Positions 1 through 11,410 of a stretch of 64,000 bases of DNA are shown here, one piece after another. Origin of the DNA: Pollenia angustigena. Its lineage: Eukaryota > Arthropoda > Insecta > Diptera > Polleniidae. Position numbers and translations under genes: made by a program. How positions within the stretch are numbered: the first letter of the stretch is position 1; every line of letters begins with the position of its first letter. The notes below the pieces were generated by a model. It saw only the letters and a list, made by a program, of their open reading frames with translations, had not been told where the DNA came from and made no database searches. The stretch is taken from contig OV884059.1 of assembly GCA_930367215.1 (NCBI GenBank), positions 96,894,993 through 96,958,992 on the forward strand, read 5' to 3'.

Positions 1-1
1 G

Positions 2-1542
2 GGATTTCAGTATTTTGGTCATAACTTTTCTATTTCTTAACCGATTTGACAGATTTATATACCGACGTGTTAAAGAAGAAATTTGCCAGTTATTTTGGTT
101 ATAAAACTTGGACTCGGGGAGATCTATGGTTCCCGAAAATGTATATTTAAAAAAAAAAAAATTATATTTTGGTCATAACTTTTTTGGTATCTGAACGGAT
201 TTTCCCGAGTTTTTCAGAAAATATTTTCTACTAAAAATTTCCGATCTTTTGATATATAAAGTCATATTAGAGTAAACAAATTCAGGTTTTTATACAATTT
301 TTGATATTTTTAGTATGGGAGGTACCACGCCCACTTCTCCAATCCCGCCTACATTTTGTAAGATGGTGTGTGTTTATAACCTAATTGTTTGTACCTTATT
401 TGGAAACTTTGGCTCTTGCCGTTCTCCAGATTTACAGACAAAAGTAATAAAAATACAAAAACAAAGGATTTTTGGGAAAAATTAGAGGCAGTCGTGGTTT
501 TTTTGGTCATATCTCAGCCATTTGTGGACCGATCCACCTTTGGTGAAGGGTATAAAAAATAACATTTCAATTTCCACCGCATGCCCTTACTACGAAGCTG
601 ATCGCTACATCCAACCATTTTTATATGCACTGAATAAAGCGCTTTATGTGTCGAAAAAGTATTGCTTCAAAGTGGGAACTCGCCATATTAAATTCAAAAA
701 GCGAAACTTTTATGTTTTTCCCTTACAAACCTGCTTCGTTGAAAGCTTCATTATAACCTTCACCACAGGTGTAAAAGAGTATATATAAGTTTGTCATAAC
801 GTTTGTAATTTTCACAATATTGATTTTAGACCCCATAAAGATATTCTGGGTCCATATGAGAAGAGAAGTTGATTTAACGATGTCCGTCTGTCCGTCTGTC
901 CGTCTTACGTTTGATATATGTTTTCCGGATAATCCAGACATGATAGCGGCTAGGTTGTTTTACATTTATGTTACATACAGTCCACCATTTCTTGCTATTG
1001 AAATTCAGTCAGATCGGTCCAAAAATGACGTAGATATGAGCAAAAAACCACGACTACCTCTAAATTTTTCCAAAAATCCCTTGTTGTTGTATTTTTTTTA
1101 TTTCTGTATATCTTGAGAACGGCAAGAGCCAAAGTTTTCAAATAAGGTACACACATTTAGGTTACCAATACACACCATCCTACAAAATGTGGCCGGGATT
1201 GGAGAAGTGGGCGTGGTACCTCCCGTACAAAAAAAATTAAAAATTTTATAAAAACCTAAATTTAAGGGCTGCCATGTGTCCTATGGATATGACTTATATA
1301 TCAAAATATTTTTAGAAGAACATATTTTATAAAAAACTCGGGAAAATCGGTTCAGATACAAAAAAGTTATGACCAAAATTAAATTTTTTTTTTTTAAATA
1401 CCCAACTTTCGGGAACCATAGATCTCCCCGAGTCCAAGCTTTATAACTAAAGTAAATCGTAAATTTCTTCTTCAACACGTCGGTATATAAATCTGCCAAA
1501 TCGGTTAAAAAATGGCGGAGTTATAACCGAAATACTGAATCC
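2..1542. repeat. Large imperfect inverted repeat of family A (arms about 2-540 and 1006-1542)
   Basis: The two arms read as imperfect reverse complements. The left arm opens with a stretch ending TTTGGTCATAAC and the right arm closes with GTTATAACCGAAATACTGAA. Both arms hold the same ordered landmarks: ACACGTCGGTATATAAA (or its near match), GGGGAGATCTATGGTTCC, GGAGAAGTGGGCGTGG and GGCTCTTGCCGTTCT. The spacer of about 465 bp holds a shorter repeat (family B). Landmarks recur at 7650-7910 and 61004-61680, so this is a dispersed family. Small open frames inside it (for example 820-1116) are fragmentary and have no protein signature. I cannot say whether it is a foldback element or two copies that landed head to head. 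Confidence 0.75.
583..745 (+). repeat. Family B repeat, deleted copy
   Basis: This stretch matches 40681-40915: shared landmarks are TTACTACGAAGC, GCTTCAAAGTGGGAACTCGC and CCCTTACAAACCTGCTTCGT. The other copy has matching inverted ends of 22 bp. This copy has lost the inner part of the left end: sequence jumps directly from CGAAGC to TGATCG, whereas the longer copy has about 60 bp between them and an AAGC at both edges of the lost segment. That suggests a deletion between short direct repeats. No coding signature is visible. Confidence 0.6.
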
Positions 1543-1599
1543 ACAAAAATTACTCTTTCTTATAATTAACTTTGTTAAAATATATATTTACAAGTTTAT

Positions 1600-1835
1600 A
1601 TAAATGTTTATATATATAGATATAACTTAAGTAAATGGTTAAGTTCTTCCTTAACACGTCGGTATATAAAACTATCAAATCGGTTAGACAATGGGTAATT
1701 TATGAGCAAAATACTCCAAAAATGGGCTAAAAAACATCAAAATTTTGATAAAAATCTAAATTTTAGGGCTGCTATACGTCCTATGGATATGACTTATATA
1801 TCAAAATGTCGGAAATTTGTATGAGTTATAACAGA
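1600..1835 (-). repeat. Family A partial copy
   Basis: It repeats landmarks of the right arm of the neighbouring inverted repeat in the same orientation (AACACGTCGGTATATAAA, ATGGGCTAAAAAACATCAAA, GGATATGACTTATATATC). It is degenerate and truncated on both sides. Confidence 0.6.
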
Positions 1836-2085
1836 AATACTGGGGTCTAATCACCGCATATGATATCGAGCAAAATTCATCGAAATTATTTATTTTGGTA
1901 TCTTGAAACTCGATATCGAATGAAATGTATTGAATTTGAAATAATAGCATTCGACATCGAGTAACTCGACATTACATTTATCGAGTTTTCATTCGATACG
2001 CCAGTGTCTATCGCATGCAAAAAATAGTTTATTCGATACGATAGTATCGAATGCAGTGATTAGAACCCTGAATTCCCGAAAATTA
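1836..2085. other. Gene-free stretch rich in ATCGAT/TCGATA motifs
   Basis: The stretch is dense in short, imperfectly repeated TCGATA and TATCGA words between about 1870 and 2060. No open frame or TIR is recognisable. Similar words occur near the ends of the hAT relic at 17818-20394. Confidence 0.4.
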
Positions 2086-2336
2086 CTCTTTTTATACCCT
2101 TCACCGAAGGTAAAAAGGTATATACAATATTGATCCTACACTCTATAAAGTACATATATTCAGGGCCCTTATGAAAAGCGAAGTTCAAAACCGGTTGTCT
2201 CTTATTTAAAAAAAAAAATATTTACCAGTTTTATTTAGTTTTTGTCTAGTTGCTCTGTATTCTGCTCGCACAATGGTGAAGGGTATATAAGATTCGGCAC
2301 AGCCGAATATAGCACTCTTACTTGTTTTTTATTGGA
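2086..2336 (+). repeat. Family A terminal module with TTCGGC/GCCGAA palindrome
   Basis: The module starts at a TATACCCTTCACC motif with a partly inverted GGTAAAAAGG, passes a CTATAAAGTACATATATTC segment, and ends with GAAGGGTATATAAGA, the palindrome TTCGGCACAGCCGAA and CTTACTTGTTTTTT. Repeats with this order of landmarks are very common in fly genomes (recalled, not searched). The function is unknown; it is probably the conserved end of a non-autonomous element. Confidence 0.55.
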
Positions 2337-2339
2337 ATT

Positions 2340-3060
2340 ATGTAGTCAAATGTCAAATTTGCGGGTGGGTATTGGGGAAGCGATGGTTAATCTCGATCAC
2401 ATAAGAAAATATTTTAACTGCGACGAAATAAATATATTTTGAAAAAATTTGCCATTTTGTTATTTTAGTAGATTAATGTGCTGTTTCCATGTAACAGGCA
2501 ATTAATTGTATGTGTGTTTATATAAAAATCTAAAAATCAATTAGTTTTTGATTGCTTTTCAAATAAATTTTTCTTCACAATCAATTGCTTGTCACCGGGA
2601 AACAAAACATAAAGCAATAAATAAGTGGCTCTTTTGAGATAAAAAAAAAATTTTGCATTGGCTAAAGAGCCAAAAGGGAACATAAAATACCATTCCTACC
2701 TAATGGGGTTTTAAGTACCCAAAAAAATTAAGACAGATAAAAAGTTCTAGCAAATTCCAGATAAGAGATTATTGTTGCAACTTTTATTTTTTTACAAAAG
2801 TAAACATTGATTAGCTGGAAAGAAATCAAAACAATAAAATTTCTAAACTTTTGCATATGATAATCATCAAGGTAATATAAAGTTGTTTTATATGTCAGAA
2901 AATGCCTGAAATGTCGAAATAATGAACAATGCTAAAAAATTACCACCCGTTCTAAATAGTCTTAGGCGTTTGTTTCATTTGCAACGAAAAAAATTAGAAG
3001 CTTGTCAACGTTTGTCAACACACTTGGCCCACACATTTTGTATTCTGAAAATGGGTATGA
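2340..3060. other. No recognisable feature
   Basis: AT-rich sequence without a credible reading frame, TIR or tandem repeat that I can see. Confidence 0.5.
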
Positions 3061-3066
3061 AAATCA

Positions 3067-3768
3067 GTGTTCGAAAATAAACACTAAATACCGCTCCTTA
3101 GTGTTCGGTTCGGTAGATTTGTGGAAAACACATCTACTAGCAACGCAAAATGAAACTAGACTATTGGCAGAGCAAATCTGCCAAAGGGTTTGGAAAAGTT
3201 AGCTCGGATTCCCGAAATATCGGCCTATAAAGTTTTTTAATTTTTTGTAAAGGCGTTTGGTTCACGTCAAGAAAATATACTAAATGTACTTCTGAGCTTA
3301 AAGACTATTTCAGATATCTTCAGTAGAATTGTATGGCGATTCTTTTCTTAGGATATATTAACCCTCTAAGACTCATTTTAAGGGGTAGTTTTTGTCCTTT
3401 TTTTAACCTCCCCACAAAAGTATGCTTAAACGGAACTTAAGAGGGTTAAATTATTCCACGAATATTTTCTGCATGAAATTTTACTAGGGGTCTTCTAAGA
3501 CCAAAAGTTCTTGCAATGTATGTAAAACGGATTAATTTTTCGTTTGTTATTTCTGTAAAAAAAGAAGCATTATAGAACATTAAAATATTATGTTTGTCTG
3601 CAGTATCACTACAATTGTTCTGTATTTTAACTAAGAACAGAACACTATATAAAGTTCGGCTCTTTCTTGAAAATAGTTATTAACGGTATTAAGGCTTGTG
3701 TTCGTCTACACAAGCACTAAAAAAATAGATCTCGTTCCTGGGAGTGTAAACCGAACGCTGTTTTAATT
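3067..3768 (-). mobile_element. hAT-type MITE, truncated copy
   Basis: The left edge CAGTGTTCGAAAATAAACAC is the same TIR as in the intact copy at 5602-6089. The block 3596-3765 matches that copy reversed (landmarks CTGCAGTATCACTACAATTG and TTTCTTGAAAATAGTTA). The right-hand TIR is missing, and about 480 bp absent from the other copy lies in the middle, including a tiny TTAA-flanked repeat at 3362-3445. It is non-coding. Confidence 0.6.
3362..3445. mobile_element. Tiny TTAA-flanked inverted-repeat element (84 bp)
   Basis: TTAA at 3358-3361 and 3446-3449 bracket CCCTCTAAG at the left and CTTAAGAGGG at the right, which are near-perfect inverted ends. TTAA duplication with CCC-type ends is the style of piggyBac-like MITEs. 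The small size makes chance possible. Confidence 0.35.
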
Positions 3769-3769
3769 A

Positions 3770-5250
3770 CCCAACAGTTCATAATGAGTTCCAAATGCGA
3801 CTATTTATCCATATCGCAAAAACTCTTTTATGGCGTAAATTAGAAGCGAAAAAAATTTATTTTCGTGTAAGTAATTTTTAAAATAATTATGAATACTTTT
3901 TTTGTATTTCGAAATCTAGAGAAACTCACTTTAACAAATTATCCGGGGGTCCTTTCGTATTCAATTTGTCCATAGAGGTTGAAATTCCTTTACATAAAAT
4001 AGACATTGTTTTTTAAAATTTTTAATTTATTTAATTTTATTATATATTTAATTTAATTTTATAAAAAAAAATTCACATAACTCAAAGTATACTTGAACAA
4101 ATTTTACTTCATCCAAAAGAACACTTATGCAATTATTTTGTACACCACAGTACAATACTCACAAACTACAAAAAGGTTTTTTTTTTAATAATGACGCTTT
4201 TGTCAAATCAACTTTCTCTTAGACACTATAAGGACGCATGATGAACATAAAAGACATCTGCCTGTCTGTCTTACTGTACTGTCTATATTCGCACTGACAC
4301 AAAGGAGCCTAAAAAAGGACCTGTATGTCAGATTTATACTTGCAACCAAACATACAAAGAGAAATGTCGATTTCCGTTAAAATTAAAAAGAAAAAAAATT
4401 AAATGGTATAAAAGCGCAAAATACAAACTTACATTCGTATATGTGTATGTTTTAGTGTTGGCTGCTGACACACTTTAACAGCAGAACTTAACATTCAAAA
4501 AGCGTTTAGTAACAATAACCGCGACTGTAGTAGTGAAAGCTTGTTTGCCGTTGCAGCTGGTTAACAAACAAACACACAGACAACACAAAATGAGAGACAA
4601 CAAGAAATGAGAATTAACAAATGGCATTAAATAGTTGGATGTGTAAATGTGTATATAAATATGGTTATACATATACAAATTGTATGTATGTAAATAGTTT
4701 TTGTATGTACAAAAAGGATTTGCTCTTATACACAAAGCTTAATAAAAAAAATATTTTTTTTTAAGTTTGTATGTCTGTGTACATTGTATAGGCCTTTGAA
4801 TGGATTTTTATTTCTGTACTGTATGCAAACAAACACTTATTAAGAGGCAAGAAAAAAAATGGCGCATTTTAATGCTCTATATTTTTCTTGTTGTTTTGCG
4901 AGTGCCTACATTTATTCTACCGGATATCAACAGCATAAAATTGTAATGAAAACAAAACAACTAAAAATTGTTAAAGATACTTACCCATAGTATATACTTT
5001 TTTATAGTTTTATTCTTTTTTTGTTGTATGCATTAATAAAGTGGAACAGTTTTGTCATGAATTTACATAAAGTATAATTATAGGCAAGAAGTATCACACG
5101 AAAATGTTATTCTTTGATGAATTAAATCCGCAACAGCTTAACCCATTTTCTATGTAATCAAATTAGAGTCGAGAATATTCATAAAGATGTTTCATTTTAA
5201 ATATGAATATTAAAATTTAAATAATTTGAAGATACCTCACGAGTTGAAAG
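3770..5250. other. No recognisable feature
   Basis: About 1.5 kb of AT-rich sequence with homopolymer runs. I see no coding signature, no clear inverted ends and no tandem array. Confidence 0.5.
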
Positions 5251-5252
5251 CA

Positions 5253-5403
5253 ATGATAAGCTGCGAAACAATTAGAAAAGTTATCAAACTCACTTTAATT
5301 ATGCCATTGGTTTTGTTTGTAAATTTGCATTTCTGTTGGAGTTTTGATGACGCGATTCTTTCCGGAACTACCTTGGAAGAATATTTACATGAGACTTTTA
5401 AAG
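5253..5403 (+). CDS. Candidate first exon encoding a signal peptide (unknown host gene)
   Basis: An ATG at 5253 opens a frame of about 50 codons. Its N-terminus has basic residues, then a hydrophobic run (LTLIMPLVLFVNLHFCW, about residues 10-27) and a polar, acidic continuation (SFDDAILSGTTLEEYLHETF). This is the layout of a secreted or membrane protein's first exon. The frame meets AAG|GTCAAT at 5403/5404, a plausible 5' splice site, before an in-frame stop about 20 bases later. An upstream in-frame alternative start would add about nine residues. I do not recognise the protein, and no downstream exon is identified in the window. Chance open frames of this length exist in AT-rich DNA, so this is a suggestion from composition and splice context only. 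Confidence 0.3.
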
Positions 5404-5404
5404 G

Positions 5405-5593
5405 TCAATCTCTCTTTCTCTTTTGATGCATATTCTTAAGAGGGTGTGAGCGAACTTTTATCCATGTAATTGAATTGTAATCCATGTAATTGAATTTACC
5501 TGTCTAAGACTGTTCTCATTGGGTTTCCAATTGCTCTGACTTCAGTCCAGCATTTTTTTCCTTTTATTGTTCCTTAGAATATAATTTATAACT
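5405..5593. other. Short intergenic stretch
   Basis: Contains a 20-bp direct duplication around 5461-5500 (TCCATGTAATTGAAT twice). Nothing else is recognised. Confidence 0.4.
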
Positions 5594-5601
5594 GCTTAGA
5601 C

Positions 5602-6089
5602 CAGTGTTCGAAAATAAACAGTACATTATTTAACGTTTGGCTCACACACCCAAGAACGATATCTTTTTTAGTGATTATGTTGACATACACAACCCCTAAT
5701 ACAGTTCGTAACTATTTTCAAGAAAGAACCGAACATTGTATAATGTTCGGTTTTTCGTTAAAAAACAGAACAATTGTAGTGATACTGTAGACAAACATTA
5801 TATTTTAATGTTCTATAATGTTGTTTTAGTGTGTGTATTTTGTTTTTGTAAAAAATGTTTGGTTTTTTTTACCAGCCAAAAGGGACGAACATCAACGAGC
5901 CGAACCGAACACATTGAAGTTATGGATTTTCAAAAAAAACCGAACGGAATTAAATGTTCACATCTTTTGTTGAGTTTGTTAAAAAAACAGTAATATTTTT
6001 GTGTTCGAAAGATGAGTAGCAGAGAAACGTTATTTTTTTTAATGATTGAACATTAAGAAACGATATTTAGTGTTTATTTTCGAACACTG
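5602..6089. mobile_element. hAT-type MITE with 8-bp target duplication
   Basis: The ends are inverted: CAGTGTTCGAAAATAAACA at the left and TGTTTATTTTCGAACACTG at the right. Flanks are GCTTAGAC (5594-5601) and GTTTAGAC (6090-6097), an 8-bp duplication with one mismatch. An 8-bp TSD with CAGTG-type termini is typical of hAT elements. The 488-bp interior has no transposase; open frames inside are AT-rich chance frames. A truncated reversed copy lies at 3067-3768. Confidence 0.8.
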
Positions 6090-6097
6090 GTTTAGAC

Positions 6098-6776
6098 GAT
6101 ATGCCCAAGAAAAGCAATCTTTCGTGTTTTGTTGGACAAAAGTAGATGTCGATTTGTATCGAATCTACAGTATATTACTTTTTGGTACACGTTCTGTCCA
6201 TTATTCTCTTAGATATTCGTCGTGATATTGTCATTTCCCAATTTTAGAACTTGCAAATTGGTTCATGTGTGAGATCTTAAAAGTCACTGATTTCATTGAG
6301 TAGAAAAGTATAAATTATTGAACATTTCTGGGACAAATACTAATTATAATTTTTTGGATTGATCCCTAAAAGAAAGAGAAAATTAAAAATGTATATCTTT
6401 GTCCTCCTGCCATTTGCGGCACGACAAAGCTCCTTCGAGTGAATATGAAGATAACAGATTTTACAGACAATTTATTAGATGACGGATACAAATTATGAGT
6501 TTGTAAACTATGAACAGTCGGTTCATTAAATTCACTAGCCTTCATACAAATATCTAACTGTGATAAGGATTTAGGCACATGCTTTAAGAGGCACATGCCA
6601 AAATTTTGCCATGTCATTCAAAAAAAGCGTTGATATTAAAGAACATTTAGGCTAAAATTTCAATTGAAGAGAAAATATTTTCAATGCATGACATTTAATT
6701 GAAATTATTTTGCAACAGACGCCTCTAGAGAAACAATTTTATTTTATCTGCCTTTATTAATATGCTTTAGCATGTG
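6098..6776. other. No recognised feature
   Basis: An 83-codon open frame lies on the minus strand (6366-6617), but it shows no motif I recognise and no splice context. Otherwise nothing is visible. Confidence 0.45.
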
Positions 6777-6778
6777 TA

Positions 6779-7139
6779 CAGGGTGGCGCAGAATGTGCGA
6801 TATGGTTAAAATGGTTAATAACTTTTTTATTTATGCGATTTTTATATATATTTTTTATAAATACAGTATATTATTGGAGAATTTCTTGCAATTAGCTTTG
6901 AAAAATGATATTCTGTAGGTGACGTCTATTTTATACTTCGAACATATATCCTTTTTTTAACATACTTTCCATAACTTTTCGCAAAATTTCTGGTGTAATT
7001 ATTTTTGTTTGATTCTATAGATATTTATATTTAATTCCCCAAGTATTCTTCACACAAAATGCCGAAAAAATAATGAAAAAAGAAATAAATAAAAATGTAT
7101 AAAGAATTTAAATAATATAGCGCATTCTGCGCCACCCTG
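6779..7139. mobile_element. Tc1/mariner-type MITE (TA-flanked, TIR CAGGGTGGCGCAGAATG)
   Basis: Inverted ends CAGGGTGGCGCAGAATG and CATTCTGCGCCACCCTG are perfect over 17 bp and are flanked by TA on both sides (6777-6778, 7140-7141). TA duplication is the hallmark of the IS630/Tc1/mariner superfamily. The 361-bp interior is non-coding. A right-end fragment of the same family lies at 8240-8305. Confidence 0.8.
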
Positions 7140-7141
7140 TA

Positions 7142-7645
7142 TTTCACACGCCCAAAACATTTTAACCTTAATGTGAAAAAATAAATTTCCACAACATCAG
7201 GGTCCGAAATTTTCAGTAGCTTCCTAAAAATCAATAATAGCAGTTTTGGCTACTGACACACTAAAAAAAAAAAATTTCAAAATGACCATCTCCTGGCCGG
7301 TAGACTACAAACGTAGACACCATATTAAATGTATGGAAATCCACATCGTTCTTTTACCCAACTCGAATTTTTTTTGAAAGGGGCATGTTGAACATGTAAT
7401 TTAGTATTTTTTTGTTAACTTTTGTGTTTTGTGCATGTTTTTGTATGCATGAGTGTGCTTTAGGTCCTTCTATCTCATATTGTGTGGGCGTTCCTGTAGC
7501 AAAACCGTGATTTCTAGAAGAAGAGGTAGTTATTTGTTTATATTTATATCATTTATAGGCCGTCGTTGATCTGTAGTTTATTTTATGCAAAAGTTGAAAG
7601 TAAAGCTCTGACTTATAACAAGACTTTTAAAAGTTAAGTTTAATG
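7142..7645. other. No recognised feature
   Basis: AT-rich, with no coding signature or inverted ends seen. Confidence 0.45.
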
Positions 7646-7649
7646 GTTA

Positions 7650-7912
7650 AAAATTAGAGGCAGTCGTAATTTGTTTCGGATATCTCAGACATTTGTGGAC
7701 CAATCTGGCCGAATTTCAATTGCAAGCTATTCCGGACTTTATAAATACAAATCTTCTTCAGAAAACCCATTTCAACGTGTACACGGACAGATAACCGACG
7801 AACGAATTGATGGGGATCGTTAAATCAACTCCGCAGTTATTGGATCAATATTGTTAAAATTATCAACTTATATACAAAACGAACTTACGTATGTATGCCC
7901 ACCTGTGTTGGA
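7650..7912 (+). repeat. Family A fragment
   Basis: Landmarks AAAATTAGAGGCAGTCGT, CATTTGTGGACC and a GTTAAATCAACT segment match the region around 480-1020. It lacks the arms and is degenerate. Confidence 0.55.
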
Positions 7913-8239
7913 GGTTATAAATAATATTAACTTTTTTTCAATTTAAATATTAATTGTAAAGATAAATCAAGTTTTTTCTTTTCAATGCCAAGCTTTTTGC
8001 CGATTTCGATCTGGCAAGCCTAGTGTGCTTGCATATTTGACCTTATTATATTTTATAAATATGCATTACTACTAATGTTTTTTTTTTGATATGTGGACAT
8101 AGTTTTCCATACAAATACATATTTGCTAAAAATGTAGACTTCCGACCGCCAACGTTGTTAGTTTACAATCCCGAGAACATAAAGGTTAATCATTTTGGTT
8201 CGTTGTTCGATTGTACAGCTATTCCAAATTATTGGCCGA

Positions 8240-8305
8240 AGCCTTCTTCACAAAATGCTAAAAAAAAACAAAGAAAAAGCGTTTAGCTCATTCTGCGCCA
8301 CCCTG
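8240..8305 (+). mobile_element. Right-end fragment of the CAGGGTGGCGCAGAATG MITE family
   Basis: It ends CATTCTGCGCCACCCTG followed by TA, and about 50 bp of interior resembles the right part of 6779-7139 (a TTCTTCACAAAATGC landmark). I do not find its left end. Confidence 0.55.
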
Positions 8306-8389
8306 TACATAAAAGATGTAAGATTTTCATAATTATCGTGACTACATCTTACGGCACTCTAAACATCGAGTGATAACAAAGCGTTTTTA

Positions 8390-9350
8390 GGATACCGGTG
8401 GTGAAAACGAATACAAAAGTGGACATTTTTGATAATGGACTGTAAGCTACATTTTCGCCTCCCCCGAGGGTTTATGGATCATCTAAAGAATATTTCACCT
8501 TTTTGTGTTAAGTCCACTCGAGAAAATCAGGTGCACGCTTCCCTGGGATGCGACAAACATCCAAAATGGCAGGGATCTTAAATAGATTTTGTTTATGGAG
8601 TTTGAGGTACTGACCGCGGTGTGTGCAAGGCATGCTTCTTGCGAAAAATGCTTTTTGACTTACCTTTCTAGCAACAGAAGAGTACTGTTTGAAGAAGGGA
8701 TACTTTCGGGGATCACTTTGTGCCCAAAAACGTGGGAAGGGAGCCTTCCTCATGGAAAGCTATTTTCACCCTTGGGGGGAGTTATCCCTATGGTTATACT
8801 TAGGTGCTATGATTTTTCGATTGTTGGTGTTGGATGTCAGTATAGCAGTGTAAGTTATAAAACTTCGGCTCCTAAACAAGGGATAAGACATAATTTTTGT
8901 CGGATTATAGACTCAAAAGTAATACATGTGTAAAGAATTCGTGCACACACGAGAACATTTGGTAAATTCACATATGGTAACAAAGCGGTTAGGATCCACC
9001 ACTAAATTAGGTCATATGGCAGGTGCTCATGTAAATCGGTGTCCCCATTTACAAACTACTCCCCTGTGGCGTCCTTAAACTTTTGGTGCTATATCCTTTG
9101 GTGAAATTAGGCGCAGTAAATTCCTGTAGTTCGGCAAAGTTTAAAATTGGCAAATCTCTTGAGCTCACGGCTGGTCAGAGACCCCATCTTGTATGACGAG
9201 AGAAAAAAGCTCCTAAGCCCTCGGTTCGAGTCTGACTATTTGTTGAGGCCCCTTTGGGGATCATGTAATTGTGTTTTGGGCCGAAGTTCGTGGGAACAGC
9301 GATTTTACAATGTCGGCTATATATGCCTATTTTCATCATAAATGAGAAAT
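8390..9350. other. GC-richer island of unknown origin
   Basis: This block is visibly richer in G and C than its surroundings and contains runs such as CCTCCCCCGAGGG and GAGGCCCCTTTGGGG. Two plus-strand open frames (8589-8933 and 9147-9341) show no domain I recognise and no shared frame. It could be a decayed retroelement, an untranslated region or inserted foreign DNA; I cannot decide. Confidence 0.35.
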
Positions 9351-9645
9351 TTGGTTACTTGCTTGCTTGCATCTGTTTTGTGGAAGAAATAGTCTTAGTA
9401 TATTTATAAAGACATTTATATCAATGTATATTTTGCCAGAATACGTGGAATGGGACCAGCATTTCAACTGAGAGTAGCCGGACCACAGCGTAGGTTGGAA
9501 AGGTATTACCTGTTTTACAATTTATTATTCTGCTTAATTTAACATTTATAAGGCTACATGAGTGTATTGGAGTCGCTCACAAATGGATGCGACTAGTAGA
9601 TGGTTTGTATGTTTATGGAAGAAATGACTCTGTTTAGCAGCGATC

Positions 9646-10095
9646 TTACACAGTAAAAATTAAAAACCAAAATCAGTTAAGGTATTTGTTAAACAATTTG
9701 TATTATTTATTCAATTACCCATTGATTTTGTGCCCGCAAGCAAATTGATCATATCAATTTACAAATTTGTAAGTTTGAGCTTTTCTTGCTGTTCAGTTTC
9801 AGTCAATAAGTTTAATTGAAATGTGACCCACCAGCAGCACAAGAGGCTACATAAAACGTAAACACAAATTAAAATATTTTTTTCAATCAACACAGTCAAT
9901 TGAAACAATTAAAAAATTGTTTGAAAATTTAAAATATTTTGAATTTTGTGTTTATATTTTTATATTTGCAAATATACAGACAAACATTATAATTTTTATT
10001 TTCAATTAAGAAAAATTAATTGGAACAATTAAAAAAAATTGTTTAAAACAGCATTACTGAATTAATTGAAAAAAAATTTGTTGGCCTAGAAAAAG
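9646..10095. repeat. Possible degenerate T-family element
   Basis: It starts TACACAGTAAAAATTAAAAA, close to the T-family terminus TACACAGAAAAAATTA, and continues with multiple CAATTGAAACAATT-like words as in 23787-23965. The right end is not clear. Confidence 0.3.
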
Positions 10096-10099
10096 TTGA

Positions 10100-11405
10100 G
10101 GTAATGTCTGCAGCTCTAGCCACTGAGCACTGAGTAGAGCACAATGAGGTTGGTGTTTGTCAGAATGCATAAGCACAACTTTTGGTGGTATAGCGGTCAC
10201 GTAAAATAATTTAGTAAAACAAAATTTGGAAAAGATTCTTTTTGTTTCGTATATTGAAAAATAGATGTACTAAAACTGTTTATTATTCACCTGTGTAATA
10301 ATTTTGCTTTAGTTCTAATTAAGAAAGTCAAATTATTTTTTTTTTTTAATTTTAGAAAAAAATAAAACAAATAGCACAACCATCCTTTAGCATAATCAGA
10401 GTTGTTAAAAATATATTTACGAACAAATTTAATAGCATTTCAAAAACCATTTTAAAAATGTTTTGCTTTTGCAAATATGTGTACTCGTCCCTTGAATAAA
10501 ATATAACTATTTTTCGCCATTAAGATAAACGTATTCCATTATTCTCTAGAAATCGAACTATTAGTAACGCTCTAGTTTTTTTCTGTTTTAGTCATTTAAC
10601 AAGCAATACATAACTGATAATTTTGTGCACATGCATACATGAACAAAGATCGAACTACATATTACTTTTAAATATTCATTTGTTTACATAATTGTATTTG
10701 ACATTTACACACCCAAAAGTATTTTATAAAAGACCAAAATATTTTGGCATTTGACATTTAATTTTGACTTTTAGACTCATTTAAATAACAACATACAACA
10801 CGACATAAACATCAAAATCAAAACACAAACATTAAACACGCACTAGCACTTTAAAGTGTTTTATATGCATTTTTTGTTTGAATTTCCGTTTCCTTTTCAG
10901 TTACAAATGTGGACATGGTAAAGGTTTAACCCATTACTAAAAATGGTTTACAAACAAACTCACAGCAATAGTGTAGATACATAGTTTTATGCATATATGG
11001 ATAGATATGTACGTTCAATTGTATATATATTTGCTTACAGCACATGATGGTCTAAGGGTTTCTTTCCCATATCTGTCTATCTATTTGTTGGGCTGTAATT
11101 AAGTTTGTAAATTGTTTTTATTGCTTTGACCATGCTCTCATTGATAGTTATTTGCGTATGTGCGTTTGTTCGGTCGAGCTTGCACAATTGTGGTCTCCTG
11201 TTTCCATTTGCTTTCATAGTGTGTTGCAATATTTTTGTGAATGGTTGCTTCGGTTGGTTTCCTGTTTACTTTACGCTTCTTCTGTGGGCTAATATAACTG
11301 ATATGGTTAATGCGTTGCCCGCCAAAAGCCTTTACGAAAAATAATTAAATTCAATGTGAACATTATGTTAATTCATTAAGTTAGTATTTCTTTAAGGCAA
11401 AATTT
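10100..11405. other. No recognised feature
   Basis: AT-rich with short ACA-rich patches. An open frame at 11126-11344 is hydrophobic and Cys-rich but shows no recognisable motif. Confidence 0.45.
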
Positions 11406-11410
11406 TCTTT

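Noticed and set aside
820..1116. 98-codon open frame with TMSVCPSVRLT
   Set aside because: It reads through a dispersed repeat with GTCCGTCTGTCC units; frames of this kind are incidental.
6366..6617. 83-codon minus-strand frame
   Set aside because: Composition is mildly coding-like, but no motif or repeat membership supports it.
8589..8933. 114-codon open frame in the GC-richer island
   Set aside because: No recognisable domain, start context or splice sites; kept only as part of the island description.
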